Source: Flectonema sp. DT1601
Lineage: Eukaryota > Euglenozoa > Diplonemea > Diplonemida > Diplonemidae
Length of the DNA: 64,000 nucleotides
Reading direction: 5' to 3'
NCBI GenBank assembly: GCA_964019425.1
Contig: OZ025783.1
Span: 1,426,001 to 1,490,000 of the forward strand
Shown: in pieces, positions 32,592 through 42,215 of the stretch
How the letters are laid out: every line of letters starts with the position of its first letter
Position numbering within the stretch: the first letter of the stretch is position 1
The notes under the pieces: generated by a model
Told to the model about the DNA's origin: nothing
The model's database searches: none
Seen by the model: only the letters and a program-made list of their open reading frames with translations
Made by a program: the position numbers and the translations under genes

Positions 32592-33339
32592 GTTTCGAAT
32601 GGAAAAACCTGATTTAGTTAGCTGGTTTTAATTATTTAACTGTTTTACTATTTTTTACCTTTAGATTGTTGCTGAGGTATTAAATTAAGAAATGTTGATT
32701 CCCAATCTCGCGTAAACGGAATACTGTGCGCGCCTGCGAACCGATTCACATCATAGATACACGCTGTTTTTTGTATTTATTGTGTTCCAATCCTATCTTG
32801 CAGATCTCCACTGATTTTGTTTGCCTTTTTTTGCTCTCTTTGATATTCGTGGGTATTATTTTGTTTAACGTCATTCAACGTGGTAATTCCCTTGGGAAGT
32901 TTTATATATTCTTCTCTTGTGCTGTTCTGCTGTCAATTCTTTTTAGTTTCGTTGGAAAAAGAAAAATCTTAAATCCAGCGTCAAATTCCCCATCTGCACT
33001 CTCGCTATGTATTTCCTAAACAAGAGTAATTGACTAATTTCATCGGTGAGTTTTGCTTTATTAACCAAATCATAAAATGATAAACAAACGATAGCTGTTG
33101 ACTCCTATTTTTCAACAACAATCGGCTGTTCTTCCTCTCTAATTTTTTCATTCATTTTGTGACTCAAATAACGTACAGCAATTGTATTAATTTGTTTAGT
33201 TTTTTTCGAACAGGCTTGATCCAACAGTAGACACCCATGAGCAACGTACACACTGCGATATTATTAATCCAATAAGATTATATTAATTAGTTTTATGTTT
33301 CTCATCAGTACTTTGCTTATCAGATTAAAAAACCACAAC
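32592..33339. other. Spacer before copy 5
   Basis: Subfamily-2 3' flank (with GTGCGCGCCTGCGAACC near 32727), T-rich runs, and the leader with TTTGCTTATCAG. Related to 33880-34550. No gene seen. Confidence 0.5.
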
Positions 33340-33879
33340 ATGAATCGCATGCTATCGATCGCTTCAGCTGTTGTACTGTCCGCAGCTGTTCCGATGTCTG
33401 AATTTGTAAAGATGGAGGAACAAAGTCGTGAAGTTAGTACTCTCGCATATCAGAATGGATGTAGTGATCTTTTAGCTGATTTAGGAAATGGTCAAAAGAG
33501 AGTCTGGCATGATATTGATGGTGCTTTCTTCAACTGCGACAACTATGCCAAGTATGGACTCTGTTATACATACAGTAACTACGGTCCATGGCCACAAAAC
33601 ATGCCAATGACAGCAAGCCAGGCCTGTTGTCATTGTGGAGGTGGAGATACTTCTTCTACTAGGGCACCTGGTCCGAGATTCCCTGCTTGCACCACTGACG
33701 CTGATTGTGCGCAATACCCTGATGCCACACGTTGCTCTGTTCACGGTTGTCAGGAGTGCGACTACGATGCGTTCGATGACCTCCCTTGTCTTCAGAAGGG
33801 ACTGAAGTGTGGTTTAGACAGCTCTGATCCTTTTCTGTCCAGGTGCTGTGATACTGCTGGAAGCAATGTTTGTGTCTAA
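33340..33879 (+). CDS. Secreted Cys-rich protein, copy 5 (1 Cys module)
   Basis: 179 aa, the shortest intact member: signal peptide, ACCHCGGG module with changes from other copies (FFNCDNYAKYGLCYTYSNYG), then a single ten-Cys module of subfamily 2 type (DLPCLQKGLKCGLDSSDPFLSRCC...NVCV). No PTAV linker. An upstream in-frame ATG exists at 33295. Secretion is expected from the leader; function unknown. Confidence 0.85.
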   Translation: MNRMLSIASAVVLSAAVPMSEFVKMEEQSREVSTLAYQNGCSDLLADLGNGQKRVWHDIDGAFFNCDNYAKYGLCYTYSNYGPWPQNMPMTASQACCHCGGGDTSSTRAPGPRFPACTTDADCAQYPDATRCSVHGCQECDYDAFDDLPCLQKGLKCGLDSSDPFLSRCCDTAGSNVCV

Positions 33880-34751
33880 GTTAGTTTTCGAATGGAAAAC
33901 CTGATTTAGTTAGCAGGTTTTAATTATTTAACTGTTTTGCTTTTTTTTACTTTTGGATTGTTGCTGAGGTATAAAAAGAAGAGTGTTGATTCCCAACCTC
34001 GCTTTTTTTGCTTCTCAAGTTAAACGAAATGCTGTGCGCGCCTGCGAACCGATTCACATCATAGATACCCGCTGTTTTTTGTATTTATTGTGTTCCAATC
34101 CTATCTTGCAGATCTCCACTGATTTTGTTTGCCTATTTTTGCTCTCTTTGATTTTCGTGGGTATTATTTTGTTTAACGTCACTCAACAAAGTAATTCCTT
34201 TGAGAAGTTTTATATATTTTTTCTCTTTTGCTGTTCTGCTTTCAATTCTTTTTAGTTTCGTTGGAAATTAAAAAAATCTTAAGTCAAGCATCAAATCAAT
34301 TCCCCATCTGCACTCTCGTATTTCCTAAACAAGAGTAATTGACTAATTTCATCGGTGAGTTTTGCTTTATTAACCAAATGATAAAATGATAAACAAACGA
34401 TAGCTGTTGACTCCTATTTTTCAACAACAAATCGGCTGTTCTTCCTCTCTAATTTTTTCAATTCATTTTATGACTCAAATAACGTACGGTAATTGTATTA
34501 ATTTATTTAGTTTTTTCGAACAGGATTGATCCACCAGTAGACACCCATGAGCAACGTATACACTCGGATAATTTCGCCCGGGAGTGGCACGCGTAGACAC
34601 TAGCGACACTGTATGTGGGAGAGGTCTTGTTTGTTTCAAAAAAAAAAAAAAAAATAATACCGATTACGCAGTATAAAAAGTATGAATAAAATATATTTAG
34701 CAAATGAAAAACTGATAAGTTAGTTAAATCTTCTCATTAGTTAAAATTAAT
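33880..34751. other. 3' flank of copy 5 and spacer before RIT1
   Basis: Family 3' flank up to ~34560, then unrelated sequence with an A-run (~34639-34653). TCTTCTCATTAG ends 11 nt before the RIT1 ATG as a candidate acceptor. Confidence 0.5.
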
Positions 34752-36125
34752 ATGTCGATTAGTACGAATGCAGCTGTAAACTTCAAAACGGCGTGTAAAG
34801 ACTTACGACGGGAAGAATCCGATCTGCTGAACAGACTGAAGTCTATTTCAATTGATTTTGAATGGCTTGAAGAGTTATTGGAATTCGCCACAGATGAATC
34901 CAATAAGAAATACCCAATAGTCGCAAATCTTCGATGTGGAGCTTGGTACTATCCTCCCTCAAAGCTTCATGCGACATCACATTACAAATCAACTGATGGA
35001 CATTATGGTACCTGGGCATTCTCAATGTCGAGACTTAATTTAAATATTATAAAGCTTCTTGAAGAACATACAGCTGTTTGCATCATTGACAGTACTAGAA
35101 AAGGGAAGTTATTCCCTGATGCGATGATTCGAACTATCCCAATATGGGCAGCTGTTTTAAACAGATTGAAATCACACATTGTTGGTGATGTTCAGCAAAA
35201 GGAATTCCCTTATTGCTCTCCGAGTGAACTGTCTCAAATTTGTTGTAAAATTAATAAATTTGTGAAAGACGCTCTAGATTCTGGGGTCATCTGGGATGAT
35301 GTTATACTGAAGAAAACTATTGAAATTAGATATATTTCACACGAAACGAATTCTCCAATTTCGGTTTTCGCTTCTGCTAATCCCGACGCGCATACAATAT
35401 TTTGCATTTCGGTTAGTTCACCGACGCCGAAGTATCGACCATCGTTTACCTATATTCAGGGTGCTGGCGATGATCACCAAGCATGGTCTAATGGTCTAGA
35501 ACCTTCAGGGTTCTGGAAATTTAAAAACGAGCTTTTATTGCTAGATAATATTGCTTGTGCGGAACTCGCAGATAAAATATCAAAAGAACATCGCGACCAA
35601 AATCGGTCATCGTTTTGTAAAGAAGAGAATATATCAGACAATATTATTCTTGGTGCGCATACTATCAGTATTTCAGCTTCTTCTGTATGTCGTATGTCGG
35701 GAATTCATTTTATGTCGGAGATGCCGAGTGATGAATTAAAAATATCAAATCTTGTGTTCGATGGAAAGTTTCAAACAACAAGTGGAGGATACCTCTGTTG
35801 TGTGGTACGGAGTGATAGTAAAAAAGACTTTGAAAAAGCAGCTCCATTTATTATTGATTTCGCCAGAGAGTGGTTTAAAATTAATGAAACACTTCCAATA
35901 AGCTGCCAGTCAGGTACCGACTGCAGCGTTGCTGCGGCTGTGTTGATTATTTCTGGTCTGTCGTCATCTGGTTGGGAATTAGATTTTTTGCCTCCTTCAG
36001 AAATATCAAAACACCGTCTTCGTGGAGTTCTCTCCAGACTAACAACATACGTACCAGGGGCATCTCCATCTCGAAATCTTATGAAGCAAATCAACAGAGT
36101 CTTCTTATCGAATAATAGAATTTAG
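34752..36125 (+). CDS. RIT1: Initiator tRNA phosphoribosyl transferase (Rit1)
   Basis: 457 aa, a normal family length. Rit1 adds a 2'-O-ribosyl phosphate at position 64 of initiator tRNA-Met, keeping it out of elongation. Seen: NLRCGAWYYPPS, then HYKSTDGHYGTWAFSMSRLN, CIIDSTRKGKLFPDAM with IPIWAAVLN (all hallmark Rit1 blocks), YIQGAGDDHQAWSNGLEPS (family 'YIQGA.DD...W..GL.P'), and a C-terminal phosphatase-like loop CQSGTDCSVAAAV, where the Rit1 family keeps Cys but lacks a standard phosphatase Arg. Single exon. Presence of Rit1 is known from fungi, plants and some protists. Acts in the cytoplasm or nucleus on tRNA. Confidence 0.93.
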   Translation: MSISTNAAVNFKTACKDLRREESDLLNRLKSISIDFEWLEELLEFATDESNKKYPIVANLRCGAWYYPPSKLHATSHYKSTDGHYGTWAFSMSRLNLNIIKLLEEHTAVCIIDSTRKGKLFPDAMIRTIPIWAAVLNRLKSHIVGDVQQKEFPYCSPSELSQICCKINKFVKDALDSGVIWDDVILKKTIEIRYISHETNSPISVFASANPDAHTIFCISVSSPTPKYRPSFTYIQGAGDDHQAWSNGLEPSGFWKFKNELLLLDNIACAELADKISKEHRDQNRSSFCKEENISDNIILGAHTISISASSVCRMSGIHFMSEMPSDELKISNLVFDGKFQTTSGGYLCCVVRSDSKKDFEKAAPFIIDFAREWFKINETLPISCQSGTDCSVAAAVLIISGLSSSGWELDFLPPSEISKHRLRGVLSRLTTYVPGASPSRNLMKQINRVFLSNNRI

Positions 36126-36283
36126 GATATGACTTGTAATAGCTGTTTTCTATCCCAATTGGCAAATTACAATTTTTTGCTCTTCAAAGGTAAAGTTTTT
36201 ATTTATTTTATTAATTATTTCATTTTCTTTTTTTTCAGTCCTCACGACCTGCACAACGGGAAGTAAACCCCGCAGGAGAAGCG

Positions 36284-37402
36284 ATGAAGGTTGGTCAATA
36301 TGAATTAGGAAAGACTATCGGAAGGGGTGCCTTCAGCAAGGTGAAGGTGGCGACTCACATGGAATCGAGAACAGAATTCGTCGTTAAAATTATTGATAAG
36401 TTGGGTGGAGGATCGAAGAGTCAGAAAGATGTGAAAAATGAAGTTAAATTAGAAATATCAATTATGAAAAGGCTAACTCATGAAAACATAGTTAGGATGT
36501 ACGAAGTAATGGAATCAAGCAAGCACTACTACATCGTCTTAGAAAGTGTTAGAGGGGGTGACCTGTGTGATCACATCATGGGCGCAGGTAAGCTGGAAGA
36601 GCGAACTGCAAAAAAGTACCTCGTTCATCTTTGTGAAGGACTGAAGTCTTGTCATCACGCTGGGGTTGCTCACAGAGATATTAAACCAGAGAACTGTTTG
36701 ATTAGTAAAGACGGCATTCTCAAAGTCGCTGATTTCGGTCTTTCTCGTCTCCACAGAGGAAGAGGAGACGTACTTGATGCCACTGAATTTGCTACCGACA
36801 GTGTTGGTACTTTATCTTATGCAGCTCCCGAAGTCCTTGATGGTCCATACAATGCATTTAAGGCAGATCTTTGGAGCACTGGTGTTGTTGTATTTGTAAT
36901 GCTTACAGGTAAGTTTCCATTTGGTTCGAAGGGTTATACGGATGCTCAAATCCAGGATGACATTCGCAAAGGAAAGATTAATAGATTCCCGTCATCACTT
37001 TCAGATCATGCGAAAGATTTAATTAGCAGATTGATAATTGTTGATCCTTATAAAAGAATTGGTATCGATGATATACTAAAACATCCTTGGACTGAAGGAC
37101 ATGATATTGTAAAGGTATCAAAGAGGCCTGACGCTATAGACATAGATCAAGTTCAACAGGAGGCTAAGGCAACAGCAGCGGAAGCAATAGCAGACACTAT
37201 GTCTCCTACCTGGGCTGATTCCCCAGCTGCTGGAAACAGAACCAGGTTTATGCCTGCTTTATTTTCACCCAAGGCACAAGAATCTCCATCTCTTCCGTCG
37301 AACATTCCACCAACTGCTCCTTCTGGTTCGGGGCTTAACATGGATGACCTGAAAGGCCTTCTTGAGAAGGAAGCTAAAGAGCTTCAAAGTAAAAGAAAAT
37401 AG
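36284..37402 (+). CDS. CAMK/SNF1-like Ser/Thr protein kinase
   Basis: 372 aa. Complete kinase domain (~residues 6-266): GRGAFSKV glycine loop, catalytic Lys35 (FVVKII), HRDIKPEN (Asp132), DFG at 150, an APE-type motif (AAPEVLDGPY) after a TDSVGTLSYAA activation loop, and DLWSTGVVVFVMLTGKFPF. HPWTEG closes the domain, as in CAMK/SNF1 (CIPK, AMPK, CDPK) kinases. The C-tail is Ala/Pro/Ser-rich and ends in a charged helix (LKGLLEKEAKELQSKRK). No NAF or EF-hand motif is visible, so it is not clearly a CIPK or CDPK. A strong acceptor, TTCTTTTTTTTCAG, lies 44 nt before the ATG. Confidence 0.88.
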   Translation: MKVGQYELGKTIGRGAFSKVKVATHMESRTEFVVKIIDKLGGGSKSQKDVKNEVKLEISIMKRLTHENIVRMYEVMESSKHYYIVLESVRGGDLCDHIMGAGKLEERTAKKYLVHLCEGLKSCHHAGVAHRDIKPENCLISKDGILKVADFGLSRLHRGRGDVLDATEFATDSVGTLSYAAPEVLDGPYNAFKADLWSTGVVVFVMLTGKFPFGSKGYTDAQIQDDIRKGKINRFPSSLSDHAKDLISRLIIVDPYKRIGIDDILKHPWTEGHDIVKVSKRPDAIDIDQVQQEAKATAAEAIADTMSPTWADSPAAGNRTRFMPALFSPKAQESPSLPSNIPPTAPSGSGLNMDDLKGLLEKEAKELQSKRK

Positions 37403-38789
37403 TTTTGTATCCCCAATTGTACAATAGAAAAAAAAAAAAAAAAATAATGCGTGCTGGCGTTACACATTTCCCGAAACCTACTTTGGTAGAGAATGGGAAA
37501 AGAAAGAAAAAAAAAAAAAAAAAAATAGTATCGAATAAAAGCACTTATTTTCAACTACGTGACTCCTCCCCCCCTTTCCCCCAATAGCATTATAAAATTT
37601 TTCATACCCCATTTTTCGTGCTGAGATCTTACGTAATCTCTGTTTACTCGCCTATTAGCAGTATTTCTCATTACTATGCACAGCCCGAATATCGGCTGCT
37701 CTTCTAACTGACGTATAATTATTACACCTAATGTGACACATGTAAGTAGTCGGTTCTGTATTCCCTCCCTAGTGGAAGTTGATAGCATGAAAGAACCCCT
37801 TTGTAATATCAATGCACATTGTTTTTCCAAGTTTCCCCCCCCTTTTTTTTTCCCTTCTTTTTTTCTATGCGATACAAGAAAAACCCTTCAAAAAAAAATA
37901 ATAAGAAAAAAAAAATAATTGATAAAAACAGTTTATCGTTTTACATACATTTTGAATAGCAAAAAAAAAAAAAAAAAAAAAAAAGTATTTTCATGCAGGA
38001 TGGATTCCTGCATTTTCCTTTTTTTTTTTTTTTTTTTTCTCCCTCCTTTTTTCTCTTTTTTTTTCTTAAAAAACCCACGTTTTACGAGAATAAGGGTTCG
38101 GGTGAAAAAAAAAAAGTGTTTAAACATAAATTAAAAAAAAAAAGAAAGAAAAAAAAGATTTTCAATTCCTTTTCTGGTATATTTTTGTAGGCTGCAAAAA
38201 TTTTAGATTTGTGCAACGTCGACAACTAGGTGTCAATTGACACGAGGAGGAGGAGGGGTTATAAAAGTTACTTATTATTTGTAACTACCCTCCTCCACTC
38301 GCCCCGTTGATTCGTTTTGAGGGAAAAAAAAAAAAAAAAAAAAAAAAAAGGGCTTCTCACGATTCCTGATTGTGGTTGGGAACGTCTCTACTGTATGTTC
38401 TACTTCCACTGCTTACCAGACTTGATGATGTGTTGTTGTAGCGTGTGCAATTCAGTTCTTTACTGAGGTATTTTTAGACAACTATGTTATCATTGTGTTT
38501 GATGACTCTTTTGCACTTATCCTCTTCATTTTGTGAAGGGTATGTCACTTTGCAAAACTTGGACATGATCCGCCTTTCGGATTGACTTTCACTTCTTTAT
38601 ACTGTTACTTGGTGCTGGTATAGCCTGCTCTTGCAACCGCCCCCGCGAGTCTGGTCTCCTGGTGATGTATATATTTCTTTTTTTTTTTTTTTTTGGTTTT
38701 TTTGTTTTTCCCCGTTACAAAATCGGTTGGTTGCTTTAACGGTTCTCAAGATGTAGATAAGGATGTGATGCGACGATTCTTAAAGGTAC

Positions 38790-38822
<33 letters not shown>

Positions 38823-41350
38823 AAAAAAAGAAAAAGAGAAAATGTCTTGTCACGTTAATGCAACCAACACCTCAAAGCAAAACAAACAAATACAAACATT
38901 TCTTATACTATGTTCTCAGCAATAATTAGAAGGAAAAATTCCGCAAGCGTCTAGCCAAAATCTGGTCTGTCTTTTGTACTATTCCGCACTTCTCTTACTG
39001 AAATTGCTATACCTTCTTTTTTTTTTTTTTCTTTTTTGTTGCTGTGGCCTGACAATCGTAAAATTACGATGAGAGTGGAAGTAAAAAAAAGCTTATTACG
39101 CCTTATTTTTCAAATGTTCAAAAAAAAAAAAAAAAAAAAAAAAAATGGAAGAAAAACACTCTGTGGCTGATTGTTTCAGCTGCAGTGTTGCCTCATTGGA
39201 TTCTTTCTTCACGATCCTCGCATGTTAGATTGTGTTTGCTAGACCATTCATTTTAATGCATAATTCTTATCCGCATCTCTAAGGTGCGATCAGTTTTACG
39301 TCAGGGATCACCTTTTTTTTTTTTTTTCGATCTTTCCTGTGTGGTAATAATGGTTCAAAAAAAAAAAAAAAAAAAAGTTTTTCTTCTTGTCACTTTACGT
39401 TTTCCATTCTTGTTTTTTTTTTTGATTATTAATGCAACTAACTAACTAAGTTTTGAAGGTCCGAAAGTACGTATTCTCACGGTATTAAAAAAATTAGTGC
39501 ACTTATCTTATAACAAACTCATATACTAACTACAACTGGAAAAAAAATAATGAGAAGAAACTTTTTTTTTTCCTTTTTCTTTTTCATTTTTTTCTTTTTG
39601 GTACCCAGATTGATTAATGACCTGCGTACTGTTGTTCTGACCCCACCCAAAACTTTTTGAACTATGAAAGACTGCTCTCCCATTGAATTTGGTGGGACAT
39701 GTTCCCCTTTTGTGCGATTTTTTAATCCTTTTTTTTCCGTCTTTCCAGTCATTTCTTCGGGTTTACAATTATTGGATGCTATGCATTAAGACAAACGCCT
39801 CTTAAGAATTTCCTTCACATGCAAAATGCGATTTACGGTAGTAGTACCTTATGAATGTAGTGGTTTATATTTTCAGTTTTTTTTTTTTTTTTTTGTGTTT
39901 TCGACAAGTGAGATTTTTGTCAAAAAAAAAAACAACTAAGTCGTTGGCAGCGTGGAGTGTGTTTCACAATATCATATTATTGGAATTTTTTTTTTTTTTT
40001 TTGGGAATTTTTTAATCACACAAACCAGTGCGCACGAACAAGCGAAGTGCAAGCTTTAGACAATTACATCAAGACTCTTCCCTCGGGGAAAAAAAAAAAA
40101 AAAAAAAAAAATCAAACATCTTGCTGAGGTAGCTTAACGGAAGTAAGTGATCTCAGGACGTCGTTATCAACTTACAAGTCGACCATTCAAGGAGTTGTCT
40201 TAAAACGAGTGTAAATTCCAGAAAAAAATTGTTCTCTTTTTATCGTTTCATTGAGCATAAGCAACCGAGAACGATTAAGCCTCTTATTTATTTGTTATAT
40301 TATTATATTAATATAATTATTATTTTTTTTATATTCTTTCTTTTTTTTTTTTCTTTTCTTCCCCCTCGTAACTACTGTATCGACTGAGTTCAATAATTTG
40401 ACACTCTGACAACAAAAGTTTTATTTTTGTTGTCTCACTTGATGCTGTGTGCTGTTTATTTAAGGATCTTATCTTTCCCCCGACACCTTGTTCAGTTTTG
40501 GAGTACTACAGACATCTCCGATTCGGTTTTTTTGTCCTTATATTATCAAAAGCAACAGCCTAAGCAAAACGATAACAGTACTGTGCCAACTAACGTTGCT
40601 GTTGACTCGTAGCTATGGAGTTGCTTAGTTTTGCTGTATCAGGTGATAGATAACACTTCTTTTATCTATCTACTTATTGCATAGTGGTAAAAGCATTCTG
40701 CACAAGGGAGGGGAAGAAAAAAAAAGAAAATAAGTCACTCCGGAAGTTTGGCTTCCCTGACTTCGATATATAAGTAAATACTTATCGTCACAGTTATCCG
40801 CTGAACGTGTGCGAACTGACATCGGGGAAAGAGAAAGAAAAAAGGTTGATGAGTTATTATTTTTTAAAGAACTTTTTTGGGAACGAGGTGGAAATTGCGA
40901 GTTTTTTTTTGGTGTATCAGCCGCCACGAAAAAAATGAAAAAAAATAGTAGAAAAGAAAAGAAAGAAAACCAAAATAGTGTACAAAAAAAAACGGTATAA
41001 GAAACTTTGTGAGCTACTGTGCAATAATATGGAAGGGGAAATAAACAAGAGTTTGCAAGTGTCATAGAAAGAAAGAAACAGGAACGAAAAAAAAAATATA
41101 TATGCCACAAGAATTGAACTGAAAGCTATTCTTTTTGACTCGTCGGAGGGGCGTCCTTTCCCTTCCCCCGGACTGACACATAGCTATTTCCCCGTACTCA
41201 TAAATATAACATACTGCGCTATGTGATGATGGCCGTAACATTGACTTCATAAAAAATATCTGTTTGATGTTTTCTTAATATTAAAGTGATGTTCTTATAT
41301 TCTATTTAAGCTACTTGCAGGTAAACAAAAAAAAGTGATCAGAAGACGGT
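37403..41350. other. ~4-kb homopolymer desert
   Basis: No gene found on either strand. Dense poly-A and poly-T runs of 15-30 nt alternate with unique sequence. Short perfect inverted repeats recur, e.g. 37993-38013 (8 bp), 38230-38243 (14-bp palindrome GTGTCAATTGACAC), 38249-38296 (9-bp GGAGGAGGG stem with an inner GTTAC/GTAAC stem), 39055-39070, 40645-40670 (9 bp) and 40770-40785. AACTCATATACTAACTA at ~39513 resembles blocks in the array leaders. Confidence 0.6.
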
Positions 41351-41869
41351 ATGACATCCCAGTTTACATATGAAGATGTCTATAAGCCTCTAGTTCAACA
41401 GTATAATGAAGAGAAAGCAAGGAGAGAGTGTTGGTGGAAAACGGTTGGATTCTGGGTTAGTGTTTGTTTGTCTTATGCAGGTATTAGTTTGTTAGTATCG
41501 AGCGTATCGTTTATACTGAGGTTTATATTTAGCGGTGAAGAAGAATGGGAAGATATTGCGATTGCTGCTGTCACAACAAGTTCCATCTCGTACACGACAT
41601 CTTCAATGTTGACTTGCTGTTGTTATTCAACCATTCATCACTATCACATTTTTAAAAAGATTATTATTTCTCAAATTATCATTTTTGTAATCTCTCCCTT
41701 GGCACATTCCTTCTGCATGTACAGACTCTATGGTCCAAACCAAGCGGTTGTAAGCTCTGAAATATCAGGCATAGTGTCTCTGATAGCTGTCATGCCTTTA
41801 GGTGCCTTGCTCTGCTTAGCAAAACACTGCAAACATATAAAAAATGATAAATTCAGATCACAGTTGTAG
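41351..41869 (+). CDS. Small integral membrane protein, four TM segments
   Basis: 172 aa, family not recognised. Four hydrophobic segments at roughly residues 35-62, 70-95 (with SSMLTCCCYS), 105-122 (IIISQIIIFVISPLAHSF) and 137-158 (ISGIVSLIAVMPLGALLCLA). The N-terminus is cytosolic-looking and charged (EEKARRECWWK), and the tail is basic (KHCKHIKNDKFRSQL). ATG in context after CTACTTGCAG, an acceptor-like site 28 nt upstream. No motif gives a function. Confidence 0.7.
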   Translation: MTSQFTYEDVYKPLVQQYNEEKARRECWWKTVGFWVSVCLSYAGISLLVSSVSFILRFIFSGEEEWEDIAIAAVTTSSISYTTSSMLTCCCYSTIHHYHIFKKIIISQIIIFVISPLAHSFCMYRLYGPNQAVVSSEISGIVSLIAVMPLGALLCLAKHCKHIKNDKFRSQL

Positions 41870-42215
41870 ATATTTATACAACGTAGCCAATACTACGTCA
41901 TTCCTTTTTCTGTTTTTTTTTTAAACCTGTTCCACACGAGAGAGAGAATTATTAGTGTGGCATCAATTCCTTTTTTTTCATTGCCAAGTTAACAAGTTTG
42001 ACACAATGAGTTTCTCATAACTAACTGTTTATACTAAATAGAGTAGTTGTTTGACAGGTACAGCTACCACTTTCTATTTATGTTCTGTGATTGTTATCAT
42101 ATCAATTCTTTTATTCAGAATGACACGTAGCAAAGATCGACATTGATTTGGACTTTTATTTCCTTTGCAACCTTCATCAGTTTATTTATTATTCATTTTT
42201 TCCAGGACACTGACA
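41870..42215. other. Intergenic spacer
   Basis: AT-rich with no gene. Ends in TTCATTTTTTCCAG, a strong acceptor-like site 10 nt before the next ATG. Confidence 0.5.

Noticed and set aside
40115-40190. tRNA-like A box (TAGCTTAACGG) with a pairable D-arm
   Set aside because: No valid anticodon stem or T-arm follows and the B box does not match.
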